In this document: piece after piece, positions 43,620 through 52,404 of the stretch
Layout: every line of letters starts with the position of its first letter
Position numbering within the stretch: the stretch's first letter is position 1
Assembly: GCF_920984735.1 (NCBI RefSeq)
Contig: NZ_CAKLBU010000008.1
Location: 124,001-188,000, forward strand
Length of the DNA: 64,000 nucleotides
Source: Pedobacter sp. Leaf250
Lineage (GTDB): Bacteria > Bacteroidota > Bacteroidia > Sphingobacteriales > Sphingobacteriaceae
Direction: 5' to 3'
Translations under genes and position numbers: made by a program
The notes under the pieces: model-generated
The model's database searches: none
Told to the model about the DNA's origin: nothing
The model's input: only the letters and a program-made list of their open reading frames with translations

Positions 43620-45017
43620 ATGAGTTTCAGAATAGAACACGATACCATGGGCGAGGTTCAGGTGCCTGCCGAAAAATACTGGGGTGCACAAACCGAACGC
43701 TCACGCAATAACTTCAAAATCGGTCCTGAAGGTTCGATGCCTAAAGAAATTATTCATGCTTTTGGCTATTTGAAAAAAGCTGCAGCTTTGGCTAACACCG
43801 AGCTTGGTGTATTATCTGCAGAAAAAGCAGAATTAATTGCTAAAGCTTGCGATGAAATTATTGCAGGAGATTTAGACGACCAATTTCCATTGGTTATTTG
43901 GCAAACCGGTTCGGGTACGCAAAGTAACATGAACGGAAACGAAGTGATTGCAAACCGTGGCCACGTGATTAACGGTGGTGCCTTGGCTGACGATAAAAAA
44001 GTACTTCACCCGAATGATGATGTGAATAAATCACAGTCATCCAACGATACTTATCCAACTGCAATGCATATTGCAGCCTATAAATTAACGGTAGAAAATA
44101 CCATTCCGGGTTTAGAAAAATTGCGCAATGCTTTGGCTGCAAAAGTAGAAGAGTTTAGCGATATTGTTAAAACTGGTCGCACCCACTTTATGGATGCTAC
44201 GCCATTAACCTTGGGACAAGAATTTTCTGGTTATGTTCAGCAAATCGACAACAGCATCAGAGCAATTAAAAATGCTTTGGTAATGGTTGCCGAATTGGCT
44301 TTAGGCGGTACAGCTGTGGGTACAGGCCTAAATACACCAAAAGGTTACGATGTTTTAGTGGCACAAAAAATTGCCGATTTAACAGGTTTACCTTTTGTAA
44401 CTGCTCCAAATAAATTCGAAGCTTTAGCTGCTCACGATGCAATGGTTGAACTTTCTGGCGCCTTAAAACGTACGGCAGTTGCCTTAATGAAAGTTGCGAA
44501 CGATGTACGTATGTTAAGTTCTGGTCCGCGTTGTGGTATTGGCGAAATCGTAATTCCTGATAACGAGCCAGGTTCTTCAATTATGCCAGGAAAAGTTAAT
44601 CCAACTCAACCAGAAGCGCTGACTATGGTTTGCGCTCAGGTAATTGGTAACGATGTTGCGGTTTCAGTTGGCGGCATGTCGGGTCATTTTGAACTGAACG
44701 TTTTCAAACCTTTAATCGCGGCTAACGTTTTACAATCGGCTCGTTTAATTGGAGATGCCTGCGTTTCATTCACTGTAAAATGTGCGGAAGGCATTACCGC
44801 TAACCTGCCAGAAATTGAAAAACATTTGCAAAATTCGTTAATGTTAGTAACGGCTTTAAACCCACATGTTGGATATGAAAACGCGGCTAAAATTGCAAAG
44901 AAAGCACACAAAGAGAATAAAACTTTAAAAGCTGCGGCTGTTGAATTGGGCTTATTAACGAACGAACAATTCGATGAATGGGTTCGTCCGGAAGATATGG
45001 TTGGAAGTTTGAAATAA
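43620..45017 (+). CDS. fumC: class II fumarate hydratase
   Basis: A 465-residue fumarase C, the iron-free enzyme that interconverts fumarate and L-malate in the TCA cycle. Signatures are [23 protein letters not shown] near residue 100, [20 protein letters not shown] near residue 137, [21 protein letters not shown] near residue 185, and the lyase loop [16 protein letters not shown] near residue 317 with the catalytic Ser. Length fits the family. It is followed after about 220 bases, including repeat copy C, by the envelope-protein genes. Confidence 0.96.
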   Translation: MSFRIEHDTMGEVQVPAEKYWGAQTERSRNNFKIGPEGSMPKEIIHAFGYLKKAAALANTELGVLSAEKAELIAKACDEIIAGDLDDQFPLVIWQTGSGTQSNMNGNEVIANRGHVINGGALADDKKVLHPNDDVNKSQSSNDTYPTAMHIAAYKLTVENTIPGLEKLRNALAAKVEEFSDIVKTGRTHFMDATPLTLGQEFSGYVQQIDNSIRAIKNALVMVAELALGGTAVGTGLNTPKGYDVLVAQKIADLTGLPFVTAPNKFEALAAHDAMVELSGALKRTAVALMKVANDVRMLSSGPRCGIGEIVIPDNEPGSSIMPGKVNPTQPEALTMVCAQVIGNDVAVSVGGMSGHFELNVFKPLIAANVLQSARLIGDACVSFTVKCAEGITANLPEIEKHLQNSLMLVTALNPHVGYENAAKIAKKAHKENKTLKAAAVELGLLTNEQFDEWVRPEDMVGSLK

Positions 45018-45029
45018 CATTAGAAAAGC

Positions 45030-45168
45030 AAGGCTATTCGTGCTTCGGATTCGATAGCCCCGCTTTTTGCTACAAGTTTTTTGTAACGTTACTAACTCTA
45101 ATGGGCCAATTGCATAGTAGAGTTAGTAACTTTTAAATACAAAAAAGCTTTTCGCGTCAATCGGGTTT
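45030..45168 (-). repeat. dispersed repeat, copy C
   Basis: On the minus strand it begins AAACCCGATTGACGCGAAAA and ends CTTGTAGCAAAAAGCGGGGC followed by TATCGA. The middle holds a separate perfect 13-bp inverted repeat (45088-45130). Confidence 0.55.
45088..45130. repeat. perfect 13-bp inverted repeat
   Basis: GTTACTAACTCTA (45088-45100), 17-base spacer, TAGAGTTAGTAAC (45118-45130). It is nested in repeat copy C, downstream of fumC, and could also act as an RNA hairpin. Confidence 0.6.
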
Positions 45169-45235
45169 ATTTAACAAAATATAGCAATTAGAACTCAATT
45201 TGCATGGTCCAAATTAAAACACAAAACTTAAAAAT

Positions 45236-45592
45236 ATGGGAGATTCAATCATGACAACATTATATAGTTTAGGTTCGATTATTTCACCATTGATTGTGTT
45301 TATCGCTTGTGCTTATTATGTCTCCAAACAGGTAAAGGCCGATTCTATTTTAATGTTAATCGGTTCGGGCATGTCGTTATTGCTAACAGGATTTTACAGC
45401 TTTTTGATGCCTTACTTTATGCAATCTCGTGGTCTTTCTGTAACTGAAACTACAAGTTATTATACCATAGCGGGCATCATTAGTTTTTTCTCTGGGATCT
45501 GCTTTGCAGTTGGTTTGTTTATCTTAATCAACAATACGGTAAACGCGAATAAAAGCTTTCCACATCAATTCCCGCCGAATGAGTTCAAATAA
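45236..45592 (+). CDS. small four-helix membrane protein of unknown function
   Basis: A 118-residue membrane protein with about four segments (LGSIISPLIVFIACAYYVSK, ILMLIGSGMSLLLTGFYSFL, YTIAGIISFFSGICFAVGLF). An internal Met (residue 5, MTTLYS) is a possible alternative start. I do not recognise a family. The lipoprotein gene starts at or just after its stop codon, so the two are coupled. Confidence 0.65.
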   Translation: MGDSIMTTLYSLGSIISPLIVFIACAYYVSKQVKADSILMLIGSGMSLLLTGFYSFLMPYFMQSRGLSVTETTSYYTIAGIISFFSGICFAVGLFILINNTVNANKSFPHQFPPNEFK

Positions 45593-46142
45593 TATGCTTA
45601 ACAATAGGAAATTTAGACAATTGAAAGTTATCAATTCGGTTTCAAATCGAGTTATATTTACCCTTACCCTTCTTACATTTTCCATTTTCCATTCTGCATG
45701 TACCCGCTTACCAAATATTCAAGGAAAGGGCGAGGAATTTTTACAAGGCGTTTGGAATCAGGATTCTGTTGCCTTTAGCAATAAATTAAGTAACTATACC
45801 AAACACCATCTCAAATTTACCTGCGATTCTGTTTACATTGATTTTGAAACGCACAGCAAAGTGAATTTTTACGAAGATTCTTGCTACAACAATGGTGTTT
45901 GGAAAGAATATGCAAAAGGAATTTATGCCGTAAAGGGTGATACCTTAATTGTTGGGGCCACCTTTACTCACGCCAATTACAAGCAAAAAATATCAGGTTG
46001 TTACCGAATTGGCCGATATGAAAGAAATTTTTTGATCAAGAATAAATCTGCAGATGCGCTCGTTTTAGAAAGCATGAGCGATCAGAGAGAAATTATATTA
46101 TCATTAAAAGAAAAAGTTACCTGCGTACAAAAAGAATTATAA
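45579..46142 (+). CDS. putative lipoprotein of unknown function
   Basis: A 187-residue protein with a hydrophobic N-terminal segment and a likely lipobox (FSIFHSAC, Cys near residue 41). The ATG at 45579 overlaps the upstream gene by 14 bases; the Met at 45594, one base after its stop (TAATATG), is an equally good start and leaves a better-sized signal peptide. The mature part is beta-rich (GVWKEYAKGIYAVKGDTLIV) with three further Cys residues. The function is unknown. It ends 1 base before the S1/P1 nuclease gene, so an envelope operon of three genes is likely. Confidence 0.65.
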   Translation: MSSNNMLNNRKFRQLKVINSVSNRVIFTLTLLTFSIFHSACTRLPNIQGKGEEFLQGVWNQDSVAFSNKLSNYTKHHLKFTCDSVYIDFETHSKVNFYEDSCYNNGVWKEYAKGIYAVKGDTLIVGATFTHANYKQKISGCYRIGRYERNFLIKNKSADALVLESMSDQREIILSLKEKVTCVQKEL

Positions 46143-46143
46143 A

Positions 46144-46950
46144 ATGAAATTTACTTCAATAAAAAAGAAATTGGCTTCGGCCTTACTTATTGTTTTGTTG
46201 GCTTACTTACCTATGCAGGTTAATGCATGGGGCATGATTGGCCATCGCGTAGTAGGCGAGATTGCCGACAGCTATTTAAAAGCAAAAACACGTAAAGCCA
46301 TTCAAGCCATTTTAGGGGCAGAAACTTTGGCCATGTCGGCCAATTGGGGCGACTTTATTAAATCAGATTCTACTTATAACTATATGTATAACTGGCATTT
46401 TGTTAACCTTCCTGGTGGTTTAGATAAGCAGGGCGTTTACAACATTTTGGAAACGGAGAAAGCGCCAAATCTTTATAATAAAATCATCGATTTAACCGCG
46501 GTATTAAAAAAATCTAGCAGCACAGCTGATGAGAAAAAATTGGCCTTACGCATGTTGGTGCATATGGCAGGCGATTTATCTCAACCAATGCATGTGGCGC
46601 ATAAAGAAGATTTAGGTGGAAACCGGGTTTCGGTATTGTGGTTCAACGAAAAATCGAACCTGCACCGTGTTTGGGATGAGCAATTGATCGAATACCAGCA
46701 ATTAAGCTACGCTGAATTTGCCAAAGCGATTAACCATCCATCGGCCATACAGCTTTATAACTGGCAAAATACAAGCTTAAAGGATTGTGTTTACGATTCT
46801 TACACGGTTTGTAGCAAAATTTACGAAGGCACTAAGCCTGATTCGAAATTAAGTTACCGCTATAATTTTGATTGGGCTGAAACGCTTAATCAGCAATTGT
46901 TAAAAGGTGGTGTTCGTTTAGCAAAAATGCTGAATGATATCTACGGATAA
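46144..46950 (+). CDS. S1/P1 family nuclease
   Basis: A 268-residue secreted zinc nuclease. After the signal peptide (LASALLIVLLAYLPMQVNA) the mature protein starts WGMIGHRVVGEIAD, as required: the N-terminal Trp and nearby His are zinc ligands in this family. Further ligands lie in NYMYNWHFVNLPGG, MLVHMAGDLSQPMHVAHKED near residue 140 and NLHRVWDEQLIEYQ near residue 175. It should cut single-stranded DNA and RNA and remove 3'-phosphates outside the cytoplasm, for nucleotide or phosphate scavenging. It begins 1 base after the lipoprotein stop codon. Confidence 0.92.
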   Translation: MKFTSIKKKLASALLIVLLAYLPMQVNAWGMIGHRVVGEIADSYLKAKTRKAIQAILGAETLAMSANWGDFIKSDSTYNYMYNWHFVNLPGGLDKQGVYNILETEKAPNLYNKIIDLTAVLKKSSSTADEKKLALRMLVHMAGDLSQPMHVAHKEDLGGNRVSVLWFNEKSNLHRVWDEQLIEYQQLSYAEFAKAINHPSAIQLYNWQNTSLKDCVYDSYTVCSKIYEGTKPDSKLSYRYNFDWAETLNQQLLKGGVRLAKMLNDIYG

Positions 46951-46962
46951 AAATTCCAAGCC

Positions 46963-47001
46963 AAAAAAAAATGCGCTGACAATCATCAGCGCATTTTTTT
47001 T
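46963..47001. terminator. bidirectional terminator hairpin
   Basis: Stem AATGCGCTGA and TCAGCGCATT flanked by A and T runs, between the convergent nuclease and aspS genes. Confidence 0.85.
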
Positions 47002-47036
47002 ATCCTGAAATAAATTTTAGGTAATGATTTACTGAT

Positions 47037-48782
47037 TTACAAATCAGTTTTGATCTTTAATTCTTTCAGTTGTTTATCATCAATCGTACTCGGACTATCA
47101 ATCATTACATCTCTTCCTGAGTTATTTTTAGGGAATGCAATTACATCTCTGATCGAATCCAAGCCAGCAAAAATTGAAGTTAGACGATCGAAACCGAATG
47201 CAATACCACCGTGTGGAGGTGCACCAAATTCGAAGGCATCCATTAAGAAACCAAATTGTTTCTGCGCTTCTTCGGCACTGAAACCTAAATGTTTAAACAT
47301 CAAAGCTTGCAATGCCCTATCGTGAATACGGATAGAACCACCACCAACTTCAGTTCCGTTAATTACCATATCGTAAGCATTGGCACGTACATTTTTTGGA
47401 TCGGTATCTAACAAAGCAATATCTTCTGGCTTTGGTGAAGTGAACGGATGGTGCATGGCGTGGTAACGTTCTGTTTCTTCGTCCCATTCCAACAGCGGGA
47501 AATCCAGCACCCAAAGTGCCGAGAAAGTATTTTTATCGCGTAAACCTAAACGGTTACCCATTTCTAAACGAAGTTCGTTTAACTGCTTGCGCACTTTATC
47601 TGTTGATCCTGCAAGGATTAAAAGCAAATCGCCTTTTTCTGTTGCAAAAGCTTCACTCCATTGTTTTAAATCATCCTCATTAAAGAATTTATCTACTGAA
47701 GATTTGATTGTACCATCTTCATTGTGGCGAGCATAAATTAAACCTGTAGCACCAATTTGCGGACGTTTGATAAAATCGGTTAATTCATCTAATTGTTTAC
47801 GGGTGTAACTTGCTGCTCCTTTTGCATTGATACCTACTACCAATTCAGCATTATCAAAAACTGGGAAGCCTTTGCCTTTTACCAAATCATTCAGTTCTAC
47901 AAACTGCATGGCAAAACGTGTATCTGGCTTATCAGATCCATACAAACGCATCGCATCAGCATATTGCATACGAGGCACTTCAGGCAAATCGTAATTGCGA
48001 ACTTCCTTAAATAAAGTACGGATTAAGCCTTCAAAAGTATTTAAAATATCTTCTTGTTCGATGAATGACATCTCACAATCAATCTGGGTAAATTCAGGCT
48101 GGCGATCGGCTCTTAAATCTTCATCTCTGAAACATTTCACAATCTGGAAGTATCTATCAAAACCAGAAACCATTAACAATTGCTTAAAGGTTTGTGGCGA
48201 TTGAGGTAAAGCGTAAAATTCGCCTTCATTCATGCGGCTAGGAACCACGAAATCTCTCGCACCTTCTGGTGTAGATTTAATTAAAACCGGCGTTTCAACT
48301 TCGATAAAATCCAGTGCATCTAAATAGCGGCGAACCGATTGTGCCATTTTATGGCGTAAAACCAGATTATTACGAACCGGGTTACGGCGTAGATCCAGGT
48401 AACGGTATTTCATGCGCAACTCATCACCACCATCTGTTTCATCATCGATCATGAATGGAGGTAATTTTGCAGCATTTAAAATTTCTAAAGCAGAAACTTT
48501 AATCTCCACATCGCCAGTTGACATTTTTGGATTTTTGTTGCTGCGCTCTACAACGGTACCAGTCGTTTTAATCACAAACTCGCGACCTAATGAACGTGCT
48601 GCTTCGCAAAGTTCACGGTTATCATCCATGTTAAAAACCAGTTGTGTAATGCCATAACGATCACGAATATCGATGAAAGTCATACCGCCCAAATCTCTCG
48701 ATTTCTGTACCCAACCACACAGGGTTACACTTTCGCCTAAGTTATTGAGGGTAAGTGCACCACAAGTTACTGTTCTTAACAT
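47037..48782 (-). CDS. aspS: aspartyl-tRNA synthetase
   Basis: A 581-residue bacterial-type class II synthetase. The N-terminal OB-fold anticodon-binding domain contains [23 protein letters not shown]. Motif 2 is [24 protein letters not shown] near residue 213, and a GAD insertion lies at about residues 300-400. Motif 3 is [15 protein letters not shown] near residue 525. Length fits the bacterial form. Its -7 box TATTTTTG is at 48806-48813. Confidence 0.96.
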   Translation of the reverse strand: MLRTVTCGALTLNNLGESVTLCGWVQKSRDLGGMTFIDIRDRYGITQLVFNMDDNRELCEAARSLGREFVIKTTGTVVERSNKNPKMSTGDVEIKVSALEILNAAKLPPFMIDDETDGGDELRMKYRYLDLRRNPVRNNLVLRHKMAQSVRRYLDALDFIEVETPVLIKSTPEGARDFVVPSRMNEGEFYALPQSPQTFKQLLMVSGFDRYFQIVKCFRDEDLRADRQPEFTQIDCEMSFIEQEDILNTFEGLIRTLFKEVRNYDLPEVPRMQYADAMRLYGSDKPDTRFAMQFVELNDLVKGKGFPVFDNAELVVGINAKGAASYTRKQLDELTDFIKRPQIGATGLIYARHNEDGTIKSSVDKFFNEDDLKQWSEAFATEKGDLLLILAGSTDKVRKQLNELRLEMGNRLGLRDKNTFSALWVLDFPLLEWDEETERYHAMHHPFTSPKPEDIALLDTDPKNVRANAYDMVINGTEVGGGSIRIHDRALQALMFKHLGFSAEEAQKQFGFLMDAFEFGAPPHGGIAFGFDRLTSIFAGLDSIRDVIAFPKNNSGRDVMIDSPSTIDDKQLKELKIKTDL

Positions 48783-48805
48783 ATATTGTAATCTAAATTA
48801 AGCGG

Positions 48806-48813
48806 CAAAAATA
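48806..48813 (-). promoter_or_regulatory. -7 promoter box of aspS
   Basis: The minus strand reads TATTTTTG, 23 bases before the ATG at 48782. Confidence 0.4.
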
Positions 48814-49012
48814 CCGAATTTGTTTTAAAGTTTTTAAAAGAAGATTTAATGAAATTTTGAGCTGGTTAAATCATTCAGAATTTATAGATGCCATTGAAAG
48901 CAATTACATTTGGCCTTTTTAAGATCACAAATCAAAGGAGATTGCCACAATTATTACCAATGAAAAATCGCTAATATTTTCGCAATGATGGCCGGTCTAA
49001 GAGATTTGGAAT

Positions 49013-49417
49013 TTAATACTTTTCTTCCAAAACTACCTCAATAGCTAGTACCTTCCATTCGCCACCAATATTTTTCCATTGATAGATTTCTTCCGTTTGG
49101 ATGGTTTGCTTTTTAGAGAAGATCAATAAGTTGGGTTTAATGATGATCGATTTTCGGGCAATTTTTTCAGTAAAAACCTCGTCTTCGAAAGATGATTTTA
49201 TCCGGTAATGACTGGTTTCAATGCTTTTCGCTCTTCTGAAAAGACTTTGAATATCTGCTTTATAATCCCTTAAGTTAAGCGTTATCGCATTAGCACCAGT
49301 AAACTTAAAGGAAGGATCGAAGATTGAAAAATAGTGGTCTGCGTTCTTCGCAATAAAAGCTAGATCCGCCTGTTTATGAAATGTATCTATCTTAGAAATA
49401 ATTAAATCGGTTCCCAT
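49013..49417 (-). CDS. NTF2/SnoaL-like protein
   Basis: A 134-residue soluble protein. An N-terminal helix pair (IDTFHKQADLAFIAKNADHYFSIFD) is followed by strand-rich sequence ending in TEEIYQWKNIGGEWKVLAIEVV, the usual layout of the SnoaL/DUF4440 cone-shaped fold. No catalytic residues can be assigned with confidence and the function is unknown. The -7 box TAAATTTG at 49448-49455 gives it its own promoter, after the terminator of the upstream gene. Confidence 0.65.
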   Translation of the reverse strand: MGTDLIISKIDTFHKQADLAFIAKNADHYFSIFDPSFKFTGANAITLNLRDYKADIQSLFRRAKSIETSHYRIKSSFEDEVFTEKIARKSIIIKPNLLIFSKKQTIQTEEIYQWKNIGGEWKVLAIEVVLEEKY

Positions 49418-49447
49418 GGCATGAAGTTAATGCTTTGTATTTTGTTT

Positions 49448-49455
49448 TCAAATTT
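49448..49455 (-). promoter_or_regulatory. -7 promoter box of the NTF2-like gene
   Basis: The minus strand reads TAAATTTG, 30 bases before the ATG at 49417. Confidence 0.35.
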
Positions 49456-49488
49456 AAGATGAAACCATTCATTATATTCCACAAAAAA

Positions 49489-49510
49489 ACCACCAATGGT
49501 TAATTGATGG
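49489..49510 (-). terminator. terminator of the outer membrane receptor gene
   Basis: An 8-bp stem with a G-T pair (CCATCAAT and ATTGGTGG on the minus strand) followed by TTTTTTTG. It lies just after the stop of the gene ending at 49528. Confidence 0.5.
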
Positions 49511-49527
49511 CCTTTGATTGGATTAGT

Positions 49528-51969
49528 CTAATTTTTCATTCTACCCTGCTCGGCTTCCAGGCCAGTGCTTCTGTTACGGGCTGGTTTAATTTCGTTTTTA
49601 CCAAAGCGATATGTAAAAGTTAAACTCACCGATTGTCTATCATTTACTCCGTAAAGGGTATAATAAAGTCCCGGGAATGCACTGTTGATGTTGTTGATTT
49701 GCGTATTAAAAATATCGTTCGCAGCCAGTTTTAAACTCGCTTTTTTATTAAGCAATGATTTACTTATCCCTGCATCGAAACCATAACGCGTTCTAATCTC
49801 CATTACACCGAAGGTTACCGGGCTATCATAACTAAAATTTAATTCTGCCGATAAACCTGGTTGAATTTTAAAGCTATGCTGCGATTTAAATTGAAACGAT
49901 GTGCTTTTATTATCCAATTTTTGTCCGGCAATATCTGGTGCTTTAAAACGAATATGAAATAAATTCAGATTGTTGTTGCTGCTCCACCACTTTGTAAAAC
50001 TTACAGGAGCATTAATTACCATGGAGTAGGCATTTTGTGTTGCAATATTTTGGTTGGTTTGGTACAAGGCCTGCTTCTCATTATCTGGCAAAATCACTTC
50101 GGTAATCACATCAATAGTTCTACTATAATTTAATGTTACCGAATATTTCTTTTTTAGTAAATAAGTAAACTCAAAATTATTGGTGTATTGTGGATTCAAA
50201 AACGGATTACCTTGACTATAAGTATATTGATCTAAAAAATAAACGAACGGATTCAATGCATCATAACTTGGTCTGTCAATCCTGCGACTGTAAGAAAGAC
50301 TGATATCATTGTTCTTATCCAACGTTTGGTTCACAAATACACTTGGGAAAAAATTAAGATATTCCCTTTCAATTATTTTATTAGTGGTTATAGAATTTCC
50401 TTTTGATGTAGTTTGTTCGGCTCGCAAACCCAATTGAACACTTGTTTTTTTAAACTGTTTGTTAAAATTTACATAAGCAGCATTTACATTTTCATCATAC
50501 ACAAATTGGTTGCTTAGCAGTTTGTTGTTCTGCCAATTATTATTTAAAAATTGCTCGGCAATAAGGTTGTTATCTGTGGTAACCCAGCTGCTTTTTAGTC
50601 CGGCTTCTAATTTCATTTGCTTTTTCAACGGAAGCGCATAATCAACTTTGAAAGCTTTAATATTAATAATCGATGGTGTAATGTTTCTCGTAATCACCGT
50701 TGGCCTTATCAACGTTCCATTATTAAAAAAATAATCGCTAACGTAGTCTGCATCATCATTTCCTTTATATCTGCCGTAATCCAAATCAACAGTAATTTCC
50801 TGTCCTGCGGTATCCAAAACAGATTTATAATTTAAGTTATAGGATATATTATTGTATTTGTTCCTAATCACATTGTTCGCTAAAACAGAAGAATCCTGTT
50901 GAGTAAAGGAACCACCAATTCGGGTAGCATTTACTGATGTTTCACTGTTACTTCCATCGTAACCGGTTACTAAAACTCCAAGTGTATTGTTTTTATTAAT
51001 GAAATAATCTACACCAGCTTTAAAATTTTGTCCGTGATTTCTTTTGGTAAAATCACTTCTTTGAGAAAAATAACGATTGCTAGGTGATACATTCGCGATC
51101 CTGTCAATTTCCATGTAGGTTTCCCTATCTCGTTGGTAATAGTTGTAGTTACCAAAGAAATTCAGCGATTTTGTTCTATGATTAATGCTTCCACCAGCGC
51201 TCGATCTAAATTTAGTACCACGACCAAAAGCACCTGTTAAACTCCCATTTGTACCACCACCTTTACTTTTTTTGGTTTTAATATTGATGATTCCGGAGTT
51301 ACCTGCAGCATCATATTTTGCAGATGGGTTGGTAATTAACTCGATGGTTTCAATCTCCGAACTTTGCATGCCCCTAAGTAAGTTAGCCACATCTCCACTA
51401 CTCATGTAGGTCTGTTTTCCATCAATTTGAATCAATACCCCTTGCTTGCCTTGCATAGAAATATTATCATTTTGATCTACGTTTACGCCAGGTGCCTTCT
51501 GTAATAATTCCAAAGCTGTTGAGCCCGATGCGATGGAACTATTGGCCACATTCATTACAGTTCTATCCATTTTTCGCTCTACCAAAGGTACATTTGCAGC
51601 AACGGTAACTTCTTTCAAATTTTGAGCGGAAGAGGCCAATTGGGCTGTTCCAAAATCAATTTTCTGATCATCTCCTAATGCTTCGGTTTTGCTTTTAAAT
51701 GTTTTGTAGCCCATGCTGCTGGCTTTGTAAAAGTAGTTGCCTTTTGTTGCAATTGAAAAGCCAAAAACACCTGATTGATCTGTAAATGCAGTTTTAATAA
51801 TGCTTGAATCTGAAGACTTAAAAAGGACCACCGTTACATAATCGGCTGGTTTTTTATTTTCATCCAGAATTACTCCGGTAACATTTACTTTAGGTGTAGT
51901 TTGTGCCTGCACATAAAAAGGTGTAAGTGCAGTTAATATGATAAGGGTTAATTTGTAAAACGTCTTCAT
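49528..51969 (-). CDS. outer membrane beta-barrel protein (TonB receptor-like)
   Basis: An 813-residue outer-membrane protein. Signal peptide ending YVQAQ near residue 23, then a carboxypeptidase-regulatory-like domain (VTGVILDENKKPADYVTVVLF, about residues 28-110), a plug-like region (STALELLQKAPGVNVDQNDN, IELITNPSAKYDAAGNSGIINI, about 115-230) and a barrel that matches the OMP_b-brl_3 layout, ending in FTYRFGKNE. A TonB-dependent uptake or surface role is likely; the ligand is not predictable. It is a single gene, with no SusD or sensor beside it. Confidence 0.88.
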   Translation of the reverse strand: MKTFYKLTLIILTALTPFYVQAQTTPKVNVTGVILDENKKPADYVTVVLFKSSDSSIIKTAFTDQSGVFGFSIATKGNYFYKASSMGYKTFKSKTEALGDDQKIDFGTAQLASSAQNLKEVTVAANVPLVERKMDRTVMNVANSSIASGSTALELLQKAPGVNVDQNDNISMQGKQGVLIQIDGKQTYMSSGDVANLLRGMQSSEIETIELITNPSAKYDAAGNSGIINIKTKKSKGGGTNGSLTGAFGRGTKFRSSAGGSINHRTKSLNFFGNYNYYQRDRETYMEIDRIANVSPSNRYFSQRSDFTKRNHGQNFKAGVDYFINKNNTLGVLVTGYDGSNSETSVNATRIGGSFTQQDSSVLANNVIRNKYNNISYNLNYKSVLDTAGQEITVDLDYGRYKGNDDADYVSDYFFNNGTLIRPTVITRNITPSIINIKAFKVDYALPLKKQMKLEAGLKSSWVTTDNNLIAEQFLNNNWQNNKLLSNQFVYDENVNAAYVNFNKQFKKTSVQLGLRAEQTTSKGNSITTNKIIEREYLNFFPSVFVNQTLDKNNDISLSYSRRIDRPSYDALNPFVYFLDQYTYSQGNPFLNPQYTNNFEFTYLLKKKYSVTLNYSRTIDVITEVILPDNEKQALYQTNQNIATQNAYSMVINAPVSFTKWWSSNNNLNLFHIRFKAPDIAGQKLDNKSTSFQFKSQHSFKIQPGLSAELNFSYDSPVTFGVMEIRTRYGFDAGISKSLLNKKASLKLAANDIFNTQINNINSAFPGLYYTLYGVNDRQSVSLTFTYRFGKNEIKPARNRSTGLEAEQGRMKN

Positions 51970-52340
51970 AATTTCTTGGTATAATAATTTTAAAATTTTG
52001 GCAAAACAATCCCATAGCAGCCATATGGCGCTTTTGTGAATTTTGCCTACTCATTTTAAAGTTTAGTTTGGAAACGAACGGTCTCCATTGTTTAGTTATG
52101 AATAAGACGATGGTTCTTGAAAAAGGTTACATGGAGAAGTGAAAAAGTAAAAATGGCTTATTCTGAATATCGAATTTCTTAATTTTTTAGAAAGTTTAAG
52201 GCAGTGGTTTATGGCAAATTATGCCCTGCCATTTGCTACAATCTTTTAAATTGATTGTCAGAGAATTAATGATTGTCAGCAAAATTTTTTAAAAGGATTT
52301 TCGCTCTTGTCAGGCTTATTTAACTAAGAACAGCACAAAA
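51970..52340. other. non-coding gap, nothing recognised
   Basis: Most of the 435-base stretch between the outer membrane receptor and the M49-like peptidase, which are on the same strand. I see no open frame, promoter box or repeat in it apart from the terminator that follows. Confidence 0.4.
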
Positions 52341-52382
52341 AAACCGCAAATCAACAGGTAATAATCTGTGGATCTGCGGTTT
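52341..52382 (-). terminator. terminator of the M49-like peptidase gene
   Basis: Stem AAACCGCA and TGCGGTTT, with a minus-strand T tail (TTTTTTTGTGC). Confidence 0.65.
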
Positions 52383-52404
52383 CAAACTAGATAAAATAAT
52401 TTTT

